From assembly GCF_964355755.1 (NCBI RefSeq), contig NC_092671.1, forward strand, positions 8,815,001 through 8,879,000: a DNA stretch of 64,000 nucleotides. The letters are read 5' to 3'. Positions 10,372-21,949 of this stretch are shown here, piece by piece. A program made the position numbers and the translations under genes. Below the pieces are notes generated by a model, which searched no databases, was not told the origin of the DNA, and saw nothing but the letters and a program-made list of their open reading frames with translations. The stretch is from Antedon mediterranea (lineage: Eukaryota; Echinodermata; Crinoidea; Comatulida; Antedonidae). Position 1 is the stretch's first letter; every line of letters begins with the position of its first letter.

Positions 10372-11889
10372 CTGCAGTGCATGTGGGCCGCCCACATTGC
10401 ATGGGCCGATCTACGTCCTACTAGCTACACACTTAACAGTAGTCCTACCATTCAATAATAATAACGGTGGAATGATGCCTCCTCTCTCGTTTCGTAGGCT
10501 TCTTTTTTCCCGTAAGGTCTAGCCTAACTCTTCCTCGGTCGTACGTCAGGTGTCCCCCGCTCCACCACCGCCGTCTCTCTCGTGTGTTTTGTCGACCGTC
10601 GTTACGTACTCGTCTCGCTCTCCAATCCCTCGTTCCCAGCAACATAGAGGGCGAACTATTATTTTTATTATGAAACGTCGTACGCGTCAAACTATTCCCA
10701 CACAAAGTTAATTTAAATGCCCTGAAAAAAGACATACAAAATAGTAATTCAGATTCATTTTTCAAAAATGTCGATGTATGAAGTAATTACTAGGCTGCTA
10801 TATAAACTAGGTGACGAATAAAACATTGATTTATACGAAAGCGGTACTTGAGACTAGTAATACCGACTGAAATAATGGCGAAACAATTTGGAAACAATTG
10901 GGAGCCACCGAAGATTCATAAATAGTTACGTTTATAAAATGAGATGTAGGCCCATGATGCATTCATTCCTCTAACAAAGATGCAATATACAAATAACTCT
11001 ACAAAATGAACTCATATCTACAGTGATGTGACAGAACCGTCTAATCTGAAATATATACATATGATGACTGTATTAATTTCTTTCCATCGTTTGATCGTGG
11101 AAGATTTATACTGAGCGAATCTTAATTCTGCTTTCTCAATGTTTGTTTTAATGAGTGATGACCATTTCAAAGAGTGAATTATTCTAAAGCACCATGTAGT
11201 TAAGACATTAATGATGACCACTGAACTGCTTACGTCATTCAAGCACAAGCTATACACAGTACTAAAAGAGAAATTAACTTAAACACAAATATGAACAATA
11301 ATTTCAAAAAGTTTTTATACACGCGAGCAGCAGACAAACAAAAATGAGCCCAGGAAACAAATTATTGCGGATTACTAGTACCGTATAGCACTAAAAAAAG
11401 AGATAATTGAGGATTATAAATGTTATATTTTTAATGGATCAATCGAATAGGCCTACATAATTTTGCGTATTTTCATGACACGTTGATGTCGTCATTTGCA
11501 CGTTTCCCAATTTATCATATACCATACTGACAAACTTGTAAATTATAATGACAACATTCAACATAATAATTTGGTTTCTTAATTTGTTGAACAACAAACT
11601 AAACATGATTTTCTTTATCAAAAAACTCATTTTCCCTACGAAAGATAAAAACAGGCTGAAGAACAATGATGGTTGTCAATATGTTCGTTTTCTATACCGT
11701 ACTTAAATATAACGGTAGAAACTGTACTATTCGAACTGAGAACTCACGCTAAAACATATTTTAATCCGGAGTAAGGATGCTGGTAGTCAGTGTCTCCATG
11801 CGATTATTTAGGCCAAACCCGCATCGACGATCACTTTAAAGCTAGAACTGTGTTTGTTAGGTTATAGCAGCCGATAATATCTTTTAGAC
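10372..11889. other. Hox upstream region
   Basis: Contains a GC- and CpG-richer block (about 10380-10700) that is unlike its AT-rich surroundings and abuts the foldback element, followed by AT-rich sequence up to the Hox start. The block keeps a 106-codon frame open on the minus strand (10445-10765) with Arg-rich low-complexity content; I do not regard it as a gene. No TATA box or initiator is convincing. Confidence 0.35.
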
Positions 11890-12319
11890 ATGCAACAATG
11901 GAGTAGTGATACGTGGTCTGCTTCCACGACAGTTGATAGTCCAGTTCCGTTTTACTCAAGAACCTCAAGTGTATACACGACATCTTCACGAACAGAATCT
12001 TCTTCGACTTCTCATATAAGTAGCGTTGCAAACTCTCACCAAATGCCGTTTTCAAGTCATAGATATCCTTATTACAATAATTTAGACAGTTCATCATCTC
12101 TTACATCAGCGTTGTCGTCTGCATATGGTTCTGATGAGTTCTCGGCATGGACTTCGTACGATTTACCACCTCAACAAAGAAGCTATTCAAGCCATTACTC
12201 ACCAGCAGTTCCAACACCTCTACCTGTGTCCAATGTCACACCATCAACCAGAGAATCCTATCTTTCAAGTAGTCCTTACGGTGTTTCACACAATTCTGGT
12301 TTTCCATTTACTATGTCTG
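11890..12319 (+). CDS. Hox11/13: Hox11/13-type exon 1
   Basis: Encodes residues 1-143 plus one base, beginning MQQWSSDTWSAS and ending GFPFTMS. It is Ser/Tyr/Pro-rich like the N-terminal activation regions of posterior Hox proteins. The donor is G/GTGAGT, phase 1. A longer open frame reads on into the intron but is ended by the strong donor. Confidence 0.85.
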
Positions 12320-14997
12320 GTGAGTTTTTTTTTCTTTTTAATTTCATATATTCTTCAATTAAACAGAATAATAATGAACAATTAACAATATGGATTGGGA
12401 TTTCATTGAGTGGGTTTATATGTAGGCCTACTGTATTCATTTAATTCATAATTAAATATAATCTATACAAGGAACGTAGTTCGTTCGTCGAGAAAGAATG
12501 TTTTCAAAAAGTACGCCGAATTTTTCAGCTGTAAATATTCAGACAAACAGATTATTGTTGCGTTGGTTTTTATGCAGCATTGACAAATTCTATTTAGGTA
12601 GACTTAATATAAATTGTATTTATTTAATGTAAATCACGTAAGTTAATGACCTTTCTACGTCCAGTAATTATAATTAATGATCTGCCAATTAACAACTTCG
12701 TTAAATTATATGAACAATATTAAACGACCCATAGACTCTTTATCGTTGATCTTTTGTTTACATATTTTTTCACGCACTACTGGAAGAATCACTAATAATA
12801 AGAATGACTTTATTTTTCGATTCATTCATTTTTGTTATTGAAGTTGTTACATTATAGTAATGTTACAACTTGAATAAAAAGATATTCATAATATTATTGA
12901 AGTTGTTATAACGTAACAACTTGAATAAAAAGGTTATTGAATGAATTAAAAAGGAAAATCATTGTTTACTGTTGTCATAACTGATGCTTTCTCATCCCGT
13001 GTTTTGTAAAAACACAATTATGGAAAATATCTGCAGCTTATAAATATAAATGATATTATTTTAAAGTATACGGAGGTTGTACACAACCGAAACGAAAATT
13101 AATTGTGATTGTGTATTGTCTCCAAAAACATGGAAAATACAAGAATCTAAATATTATTAAAGTTATTAAAAAAAAATGATTGCACTTATAAAAAGACAAA
13201 AAAAAAAACAATTTTAACCAAAATACAGTTGTCTTTCAGACAATGTTATGCTTCGGGCTAACTTTAAATTATGGTTTATCAGGTAAATAATTTTCTTTCA
13301 ATCGAATTGTTGGTCAAAGCATGGAGAAGGTTGCGTTTCGTTTCGTTTGTTTCTTTATTTCCATTCACAAAAAAAAAAAACCATTAACATACATAAATAT
13401 TCATAACAAAAATGAAAGAATGGAAAGGGGGAATCTCTGAAGGTCAAAGTAAATACATTACCATGGCATATTCCACAAAAAAGTAACTTACAAAAAATAC
13501 ATTTTTACAAGGCCTAAATAGTCAACCATCAAACTATTATTTCATTGGTCGCAATTCGGGACAATTCATTTTCAGCATAAACGTTGGACTTCATTGATTC
13601 TTAAAATGATCAAATTGATAGGCCTTTATACTTAACTTGCCGTACGTGCAATTACGACGGATGCTTTTACATCCATTGACAATATTGATATAAGCGCTGC
13701 CTAGACAGAGGGCATAAATTTTTACAATGTTTACAGCTTAATATTACGATTACGTCGCAAAGATAATGAACATCACGTTGTGAGTTTACATATTTAGAAT
13801 ATTAATTAAGTATACAAAACTCGGTGATTAAGGATTCTATTAAACAAGCATGATGGAACAAGATATTCAAGCTAATAATAGGCTAGATCCCTTGTCGGTT
13901 TATGTATTGTATCTAGGGGTAGGCGTATTTATGCTTCTTTGGATTATTTTTCCGAATATGTGAGGATCAGAATAATGACAAACATAGTTTTATTTATTGG
14001 AGCATAACATCCAATACAAATTTTTGCCATTAACATTAATGATAAATTAGGCCTACTTAAAAAAAAAACTGCTTTATTACGTACTATAATTATGATATTT
14101 ATTCATAACATTTAATATGCATAATATATTGATACGATGTTTGGTAAAAAGAAGATAATTTAGACATCCCATTCACAATCATTTGATAATTGTTTTTCAC
14201 AATATATTTGAATTTACAATGTGTGTTTTTGTTGGACATTGGCATATTTCATATAGGCCGAATCATGTCTGTTTAGGCCTAGGTATGTTTATTCCAAGAA
14301 AGAAAAAAAGTATTTAAAAAAAAGAATCCACTCAAAGAAGATTGCAAGCTTAATGTTAAATGCATAGCTTCTTATGTACTTCTTATTGGTTATCAAGTTC
14401 TTATTTTTAATATTGCAGTATTATTATTCATTTGGTATTATATTATCGTAGGCCTTAGTCTACTACATTACAATACTTTCTTTAGTGAGGTGGCCCGATA
14501 GTAAGATTTAAAAATCATGAGGTAGCTTCGCGGCGCATCATTGTCATTCACGTGAAACTAACAAAGAACTTGGGTAGAATCATTATTTATTTTAAAACAA
14601 CAAGACAAATTCGCCAATTAAGAGGCTTAACGTTAAGAAGAAACCAAATCAGAGTAACCTAAACAAATTGCGTCTTAACTGCAAACGAAAAATATCAATC
14701 AAGATATACATTTTTAACTATGAATAACTATGCCAAACCTACCTGAGAGGAACATAAAATTGGAACATTATTATATGATAAAAAGACATTTATCAACATT
14801 ACAATGGATACTTTATAAATTAAACAAATTTAGACAAATTCTATTATGTGATAAACATTTAGTAAAAGAAACATAGGCCTACTGAGGTCGAAAATTAAAA
14901 TTTATCCACAAGATAACTTTTTTTTGTTCAATTTTCGTTCAAAATATAGGCTTATAATATTAACTCCCCCAGTATCAAACACCCCGTTCTTTTTATA

Positions 14998-15047
<50 letters not shown>

Positions 15048-15154
15048 CAAAGAGCTGCATAGGCAGGATATAGAAAAAAATCAAGATCAAATAAGTTAAA
15101 ACTGCCTCAATATAGATTTATTTTAACGACATGTTTCGGGCATAGCCCATCATC

Positions 15155-15188
<34 letters not shown>

Positions 15189-18100
15189 TATTTATAATAT
15201 TAGTATAACTATTATTGTTTTAAACCAATGTTGATAAGTTCATGGGTATTTTTAAAATTTAACCATTGCAAACAGGTAATTAATTAGGCATACTAGTTTC
15301 CATTATCATATTACAGTAATAGTTTACACAAATGATATGCTGATTTTCAGGTCATTAAATTTTACATGCTTGTATTATAGGTGTAAAGTAGACCGATTAT
15401 TTACTTAATGCGGTACGTTATTTAAATCACAAATTAATTCAGAATAATCTGCAAATGTTTTTTAATAATCAGAATTTGATTTTATTTATTTACATGTCAT
15501 TAAAAATAAAGTATGGAATATAATTTCAATTAAAATCAGTAGGCCTATCTGAATATGAAGAAAAAAACAAAGAAAAAGAAGCTGAAAATGAGTTGTTAAA
15601 TGATTTTATTTAGGAGGCACATGTTGTTGGTAAAATGAAGCCTTTTGTTTGTACAATTTCGTTAGATTAAAACGGTTTTACCCTTTATATCTACATCCAG
15701 ATAATCTTGAATGGTTTCCAACATTTCGTCTAATGTACCCTCACTTTTATGACTACCCTTGTCACGTGACTTCTTCCAAGGCTTCGGTTAGTTCCCAGTA
15801 CTATTCCATCGCGTAAAAACGATCTCAAAGAAAAGTACTCTGTATATTAATATAATTGCAAAGATAAATAAATTATTTATAACACAGAAAATGAAAAAAA
15901 AACGACAATGACCAGTATGGTTTCTATTACAGTAACCAGGGAGGTGAGCAGTAACTGTCATCCGCATGTGTGACTCTACAGCTCACTATGTCGGTCGGTT
16001 GGTCGGTAAACACTAACTTGAGCACGCGACTGCAGTTATGTATGGCCTTGTTATTTTAGGCAAGACAATATAAAGAACACTGCAATTTCCATATTGGATA
16101 ATACAAGGAATCTGTATCTATATCTTATGACTATACGTCAATATCATCATCATCAACGTTTATTATATTCAGTTAGGTATAGACCCCAGAAAAAATGATA
16201 CAATGTGTACCGGGTGCCAAAGAACATTCTTTGTCGGCACAACACTAAAGATGTATTGCCCCACAAAACACAAAACATGAAAAAGTAAAGATGAATCTCG
16301 AAGTAATTTGGTTTATAAAAAAGACAAAACAAACAGTTAAATTTTATTAAAAAACCCATTGACTTCCAGACAATGGGCTTTCGGTGAAATTTTCGTTAAT
16401 TTATGGTTTTTATCGGATAAATGAATAACTATTATTTGACATTAAAATGGCATATTCAACAACATTTTTAAACAATATTTCAATCAATTGATCTTTGTCG
16501 GTGGGTTTATTGTTGATTCTTGTTTCATTGTGGTTGTGTTAGGATGATTATTAATATTTATAGTTGTATTATTATATCCACACTTTCACAAATTATATTT
16601 ATTATGCTTAACACTTATATAATATTAATTTGTGAAGTGATCTATAAAACTTTAATATTGTTAATAATATAGTGTAGGCCTACAACTGTACGGTACCGTA
16701 AGGCCAAATAAAAAAACATACTTGTTAAGCGTCACCGCCCGCTCCTGATTATCCAGCCGCCTCTCTTTTTATTTTTATTTTTTTTTTACCGATATACAAC
16801 GGAAAGTTCAGCGGCCCGGCCCAGCTCCAGAGTAGGGCTCGAAATTCACGCTAACAAACTAGCATTTTGCTAGTAGATTCTTCATAATTGCTATTTGAAA
16901 ATTTCAAAACTAGCAAATGTTTGTTAGGCTAGTGTAATTTTTGAAAAATACGTACTTTTTAGCTTAGACAACGCTAGCCGCCGATCGCTCTATGTCGACA
17001 ACGGCAATTTGGTGAAAACAATTGTTTCATTACACGCCGCCGATTTACGTCAAGGAAACGCGAATAGCACCGTGAATCATGTAATGTGGTAAACAGCAAG
17101 CTTTTTCCCCAGCACATTAAATCATGTGCATTTAGTACGTCGCTGAGGATTACATCATCAGTCACGTGATTACAGAATACGCGATTATCAATTTAGGGAT
17201 TTAACGAAATAAATATTTTGCCTACACAGTGGTCAAAGCGCGTTTTTGTATAGGTTCGTAAATAGGAAACACCCCATACATAATGGACTCTACCAATTTT
17301 GTTTACGATGATCTCGCGCTCGAGATTGGCACATCACGAGGTCCTGTTGGGCGATGGGTTTCCTTATGCCTGGTTTACCTGTGGAATAATTACATACACT
17401 TTTTGCATCACAACTTTAAATACTGATTTACACAGCAATTGGCAAAGGATTCATCAAAGAAGAATGAATACGTTGAATAAAAATTCACTTAAGAAATGCC
17501 GTAAGCTGTTTTCAAACTATAAATCAGCCCACTATATTAGTATTATTGAGACCAAATCATGCTTCTCGCGATAGGGAATTTCCTGGATAGATGAGTCGAG
17601 CGAGAGACGGCAGATGGCCGATGAGTGAGGTGGGGGTAGCAGCTTGGACGGATTAGTTAGCCTAGGGCCTACAATTTCGCTTGATGGCAATTAAATTTAA
17701 TGTTTTAATTACGTCTGGATATAAACAATACAAAACTCAATTTTGTCATAAGCAATAATATTTCATACATAGTCAATTTTGTTCTGTTTCGCATTTTAAA
17801 AGTTTGACGTTTCGTCCTAAAAAAAAGTGGGGAAAACGTCCACCGCGCAAAAATATACCTCTATAAAAAGTAAAAAAAACAAAAAAAAAACCGTCCCCCC
17901 GCCCCTGAAAATTTATGAGGGTGTGACGCTTAACAAGTATATTTTTTTATTTGGCCTAATAAATATTCATGCTATTATAAGTATATCATTAATAGACCTA
18001 TACATTACGTCACCATTAAAGTTTGTAGACATAGGCCAATATATTCTATAAAAATATTACAACATTCGGTACTGGTCTACCGATATCTCATCATTTGTTT

Positions 18101-19769
18101 GTACTTTATAATCTGTGTAAATATGAATGGGCAAGTGACTGAAAAATTCTTAAATTCATAAATTCATAAATTCATTTCTACAGTTACAGTTATAGTTAAT
18201 TGTGATATTTTAGTTGATTTAACTAGATATTCGGAATTTAGTTGTTATATAATAAATGTTATCGACTAGTGTTCCGAAAGTGAATTTCTTTAAGACATTA
18301 TGAGGGTCTGTATTTGTGTGGCCATATGTTGACAACAAGAAGATAACGTGTTTACGAACAAGGCCCTGATGATTAAGTTCTTTGCGGCTCGACACCAAAC
18401 ATATTGCCAACAGAACATGTACTAAAATCCTACCATCATAATTCTGCACACAGGCCGCGCCTGTCAATCACGTGCAAATTTGTCTTTCTTTGTCTATTCC
18501 ATTTGCTTCTATCATTTATTTAACAATAATATTGTTTTTCGAAAATACATTTCTACGAAGATAATTAACTGAAAAGAATTACGTCGTTAATAATTCCAGG
18601 TATTTATCGTCTCCCCGTAGAAATATGGCCATTTTGTTTAATTACCTGTAATCAAAGCTTTTAAATGTGTTTAACGTGTTCAACTATAATACTTTATGCT
18701 TCAATAATATATGATATTTCACCGAATATAAATGTTAAACAAATATTAAACATTTATAATCTTCTACATTAAAATTAAACAAACATTACTTTAGTGAATT
18801 TCTATTATTCAATCTTGTGAGGAAAATATTTTGCTTATGTAACCAAACTAAACACAAAAATAGCAATAATAACATTTATTGTTAACTGTATACAATATTA
18901 TAATATTTATTATCAAATCAAATGAAATGTATAGTCGGTAGATCATAGCTGGAGGAATTGGTGCTCTACGAATATATACTTTACCTTTGTATACCGTACT
19001 TTTTAAAATCCAAGATAGACTTCTATATAAATTCATATCTTTTACTTTTATAACGTGATGATAAAGATGACAAAATATACGATGCACTTCCATCACTCAG
19101 TGTCATGATATTGTATACTTAATTAATTAATACAATGATATATATTTATTACTCTTTTTTAAGCGTGAATTTGTCATGAATTTAATTTTACTAAATTATT
19201 TGTTTGTTTTGTTGTTCAGTTAGTACACCGCCTTCTGGATCATGGGTTTCCTCACTCACAAGTACCCCTAGACGAACGAAACGGCGGCCGTATACCAAAT
19301 TACAAATAATAGAACTGGAAAAAGAATTTCAAGAAAACATGTATTTGACGAGAGACAGACGGACTAGGTTAGCAGAGACATTAAATTTAACGGAACGTCA
19401 GGTAAGTGTTACAGATTATTAGGACCTTAAAGTTTCCTGGAAAAGTGGTCTAGTCAAAATACCGTCATGTTTTATAAATATCGATATCTATTATGAACTA
19501 AAATACGTAATTTTTTAACCGTTGTCTAACAAATTAACAAACATTTTAATGAACGAAATCATCATATCATGTTTACAGGATTTAGGCTTAAACTAATTTC
19601 TTTTATTTTATAGGTTAAAATTTGGTTTCAAAACCGTAGAATGAAGTTAAAAAAATTAACAGAAAGAGAAAAACAAGAAAACGAACAAATGCAACGAGAG
19701 AAAGAAGCTCTTGGTGCCAGGATGTTAGCAGTTCAAAGGGCAAAAGCTGCGCAAATGGCGTCTAAATGA
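11890..19769 (+). CDS. Hox11/13: Posterior Hox homeodomain transcription factor (Hox11/13 type), 3 exons
   Basis: Joining 11890-12319, 19220-19401 and 19614-19769 gives 255 residues. The homeodomain spans residues 161-220: RRTKRRPYTKLQ, ELEKEFQENMYLTRDRR, then LNLTERQVKIWFQNRRMKLKK with the DNA-contacting WFQNR core intact. PYTKxQ, MYLTRDRR and the RQVKIWFQNRRMK helix mark a posterior (Abd-B class) Hox protein. Departures from Hox9/10 (EFQEN for EFLFN, RTRLAETLN) point to the ambulacrarian Hox11/13 group; I cannot tell a, b or c. The N-terminal region is rich in Ser, Thr and Tyr, with no YPWM hexapeptide; Trp152 lies nine residues before the homeodomain. A TAA five codons upstream in frame supports the ATG at 11890. 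An acidic/basic tail (EREKQENEQMQREKEA) follows the homeodomain. Expected role: nuclear regulator of posterior patterning. Confidence 0.88.
12835..12933. repeat. Two adjacent related hairpins
   Basis: TTATTGAAGTTGTTA...TAACAACTTGAATAAAAAG occurs twice (12835-12881 and 12895-12933) with different loops. Each copy is a palindrome and the pair is a direct duplication in Hox intron 1. Confidence 0.6.
15000..15044. repeat. (TA)n microsatellite
   Basis: Uninterrupted TA dinucleotides of about 44 bases. The low-complexity frame across it is not coding. Confidence 0.95.
15128..15156 (-). ncRNA. Hammerhead ribozyme core motif (Penelope-type)
   Basis: The minus strand reads CUGAUGA (15150-15156), a stem-II hairpin GGGC-UAU-GCCC, then GAAAC (15133-15137), AU, and GUC (15128-15130). 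These are the conserved core blocks of the hammerhead in order. The very short stem III (AC/GU around an AU loop) is the form found in Penelope-like elements and retrozymes. Stem I is poor (CA/UG, then TA repeat), so activity is doubtful. The 15045-15127 side looks like element flank. Probably the remnant of a Penelope-like terminal repeat. Confidence 0.6.
15158..15186. repeat. (TA)n microsatellite
   Basis: A second TA run, directly abutting the hammerhead motif. Confidence 0.95.
15662..15787 (-). other. Short antisense exon-like frame
   Basis: The minus strand has an open frame of about 41 residues ending GTLDEMLETIQDYLDVDIKG then KTVLI and TAA. Its composition (acidic amphipathic helix, balanced codons) looks more protein-like than its AT-rich surroundings. 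AG acceptor candidates lie just inside its upstream limit. I do not recognise it; it may be a terminal exon of an antisense gene or chance. Confidence 0.25.
16244..16470. mobile_element. Relic of a TATTGTCCCC-type MITE
   Basis: TAAAGATGTATTGCCCC at the left matches the end of the intact element at 21602. The interior (CAGACAATGGG...TTATGG...TTATCGGATAAATGAATA) matches that element's middle and a further fragment near 13230-13290. The right end is lost. Confidence 0.4.
16702..17956. mobile_element. Harbinger-like nonautonomous DNA transposon, TAA duplication
   Basis: The ends GGCCAAATAAAAAAACATAC...GCGTCAC (16702-16735) and their reverse complement (17923-17956) differ at about one position. 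TAA flanks both sides (16699-16701, 17957-17959). The interior has no recognised transposase; short frames at 16974-17165 (minus) and 17299-17574 (plus) match nothing I know. It sits in Hox intron 1. Confidence 0.75.
19220..19401 (+). CDS. Hox11/13: Hox11/13-type exon 2 (homeodomain residues 1-44)
   Basis: Entered after TTGTTCAG in phase 1. Encodes VSTPPSGSWVSSLTSTP, then the homeodomain N-terminal arm, helix 1 and helix 2, ending LNLTERQ before donor CAG/GTAAGT. The intron falls between homeodomain residues 44 and 45, a position also used by other homeobox genes. Confidence 0.92.
19614..19769 (+). CDS. Hox11/13: Hox11/13-type exon 3 (recognition helix and C-terminus)
   Basis: Begins VKIWFQNRRMKLKK after acceptor TTTTATAG in phase 0. 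It continues with a charged coiled tail and ends ...AAQMASK then TGA. The recognition helix residues Trp48, Phe49, Asn51 and Arg53 are present. Confidence 0.93.
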   Translation, partial: VKIWFQNRRMKLKKLTEREKQENEQMQREKEALGARMLAVQRAKAAQMASK

Positions 19770-20406
19770 ACAATGGTGTGATACTATAGAGCTTACGCTA
19801 CCGGTATCTATTGAAACGTTATAGGGCGAACTTCAAGTTGAGCGGGTATATTGATGTCACTTGAGGATCTTTGCACGCAATTGGCTTGACCTAAGTTTCC
19901 TGCAAAAAAGAAGGTATTGGACGATTTGACAGAGCAGTTTCTTCTATCGCGTGACAAAGTAATTTATATAACAAAATCAACAATATGCCTATTATTATTA
20001 TTTACAATAATTATGTATTAAATAATGTGTTTTTTAATGCTGAAAACAATTGCTGATTTGAGACATTGAACTATTATATGCAATATTACAAAAACGTGTT
20101 TATAAAACATGTTTTAAGTACTAGTTATTTAGTTTTATATACTTTATATAATTTATTTAAGATTGTTGCTATTACAATATTTGTTAATTTATTATAATAT
20201 TATATTCGTCCATTATCGAGCTGGTCATTGAATGTGTAGGTCTACTTGCCAATCATATGTAAATGATTGTTTTAGATATACTACAGTTTATTCAAATTAT
20301 ACTATATAGTTCAATATTACACACCCAAGCACCATCTGTTTGTATTGAGCTAAAACTCATTTGCATGCATGTGTACGTTCCGCATGAGTAAACAAGTTGG
20401 AAGGAC

Positions 20407-20412
20407 AATAAA
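20407..20412 (+). terminator. Candidate Hox poly(A) signal
   Basis: AATAAA about 640 bases after the Hox stop. Other AT-rich variants occur earlier and later, so the transcript end is uncertain. Confidence 0.3.
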
Positions 20413-21601
20413 TACATTAAATGTACTCTCATTTGATGAGGTACCGTATCTAAAGCGTTAATATTCCCCAAATTAGCAATAATTTTTTTTTTCTAATTGT
20501 GATAGTGTATTTGAGAAATCTCAAATTACCTCAAGTTGACCAGGGTACTTTGTATTTATATTCAATCATATTCCTATATTTATTTTATACGGTAGATAAA
20601 TTAGTATGTTGAACAGTTTATTAATATTTTATTGACATAATAAAACAAAATTAAATAATTAAATTTCAATATTGGTAATGTTACGGAAATTAATTAAAAC
20701 CTGACAGTAATTATTTAAAAAGTATAGTGTTAGACCGAATAGGCCTATTTGTATATATTTTCTATTAAAAAATATAATAACCAGTATTTTATTATTTCCA
20801 ATATTTGGACACACTTGAGCAGTAACGTTAATATTAATACATTGGCCTGGACGCTGCGGCCTGGACATATTCATTTTATGTAAATATTATTGCTAACCTG
20901 GCTTAAATGAAATAGATTTTTAGATTTGTCATATAATAATAATAATACAAAAATAAAATAAAATTATAGCTTATCGAGCAATTTCTTCTTCTCCATAATG
21001 AGGAACATAACATCATAAGAGGCGCTTAATAATAAGCTTCCATAAATATATACAAAAAAAATGTTGACCGGGCTGAGAGGTATTATTTATTTGTAAAAAA
21101 CAAAGAAATGTCGGTTGTCAGCAAATCCGATTATAAAAGATACATATATACATAAACAGACTAAAGAATGACAAAAAGTGTAAAAGTATTGGTTAAAAAA
21201 TATAGACCAAGAGATCTTGAGACATAGCTTTATCCCGAGACGAATTATTATTATTACATTATGTCTTATATTAGTATGATATTTAACGAGGATCCTGTGT
21301 GTATTCTGGGCCATTATGACTTGTTCATCACTTGACTATCACGTTTCGTGGCTGCCCGTACAATTATTATATGAATAATTGATCGCACGAAAAATATTTC
21401 TTATATAAGAATTGGCATCTTCATTGATAAGGGGATGTAATCGGAGGAGAAGAACAAGAAAGCGCTAAAAGAATAAACATTTCGCTGCTTGTACACCATA
21501 TTATTCAGTATAATAGTATACTTTTAATAAGTATACGAGAAAAATCAATGGCTCTGTTTTGCAGAACAGGCGTATCAATGTAGTTATAGTCTTTTTAAAT
21601 A

Positions 21602-21949
21602 CTTAAAGATGTATTGTCCCCCTGAAAAATAATTGTTTTCAATTATTTTGTTCAATACGCCATTTTAATGTCACCTAATAGTTATTCACTTTGACAAAAA
21701 ATTGGATGGGAAAAAAAAATTATTTAACTGAAAAGACTGTAATCTAAAGAAAAAAAAGTCAAATTTGCTGCCAGCCAATGGGGTTTTTGGTTGAATTTAA
21801 CCGTTTATTTTGTCATATTATAAGTTAAAATATTATTTTATCGGGGTTTTTTTCTACGGAACTTTATTAAAACTACAAAATGGCCTATTCAAAGTCTGAT
21901 TTTATTAATCTTCATTTTTCTAGTTTTTGGGGGACAATACATCTTTAAG
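21602..21949. mobile_element. MITE with 21-bp perfect inverted ends, TA duplication
   Basis: The ends CTTAAAGATGTATTGTCCCC (plus one more C) are perfect inverted repeats and TA flanks each side (21600-21601, 21950-21951). The element is 348 bp and noncoding. Older relatives lie in Hox intron 1. Confidence 0.75.

Larger units (their letters stand above)
12320..19219 (+). other. Hox intron 1 (6.9 kb)
   Basis: AT-rich intron bounded by GTGAGT and TTGTTCAG. It holds paired hairpins near 12.9 kb, relics of a TATTGTCCCC-type MITE, two TA microsatellites flanking a hammerhead motif near 15.1 kb, a short antisense frame at 15.7 kb and a 1.25-kb Harbinger-like element at 16.7-18.0 kb. The remainder shows no coding signal. 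Confidence 0.6.

Noticed and set aside
10445-10765. 106-codon minus-strand Arg-rich frame
   Set aside because: It follows from the GC-rich composition of the block; no domain, no conserved motif and no splice or start context.
20541-20547. CAGGGTA, a possible miR-10 seed match downstream of the Hox gene
   Set aside because: A single 7-mer is expected by chance at this scale and it lies past the first poly(A) signal, so it may not be in the transcript.
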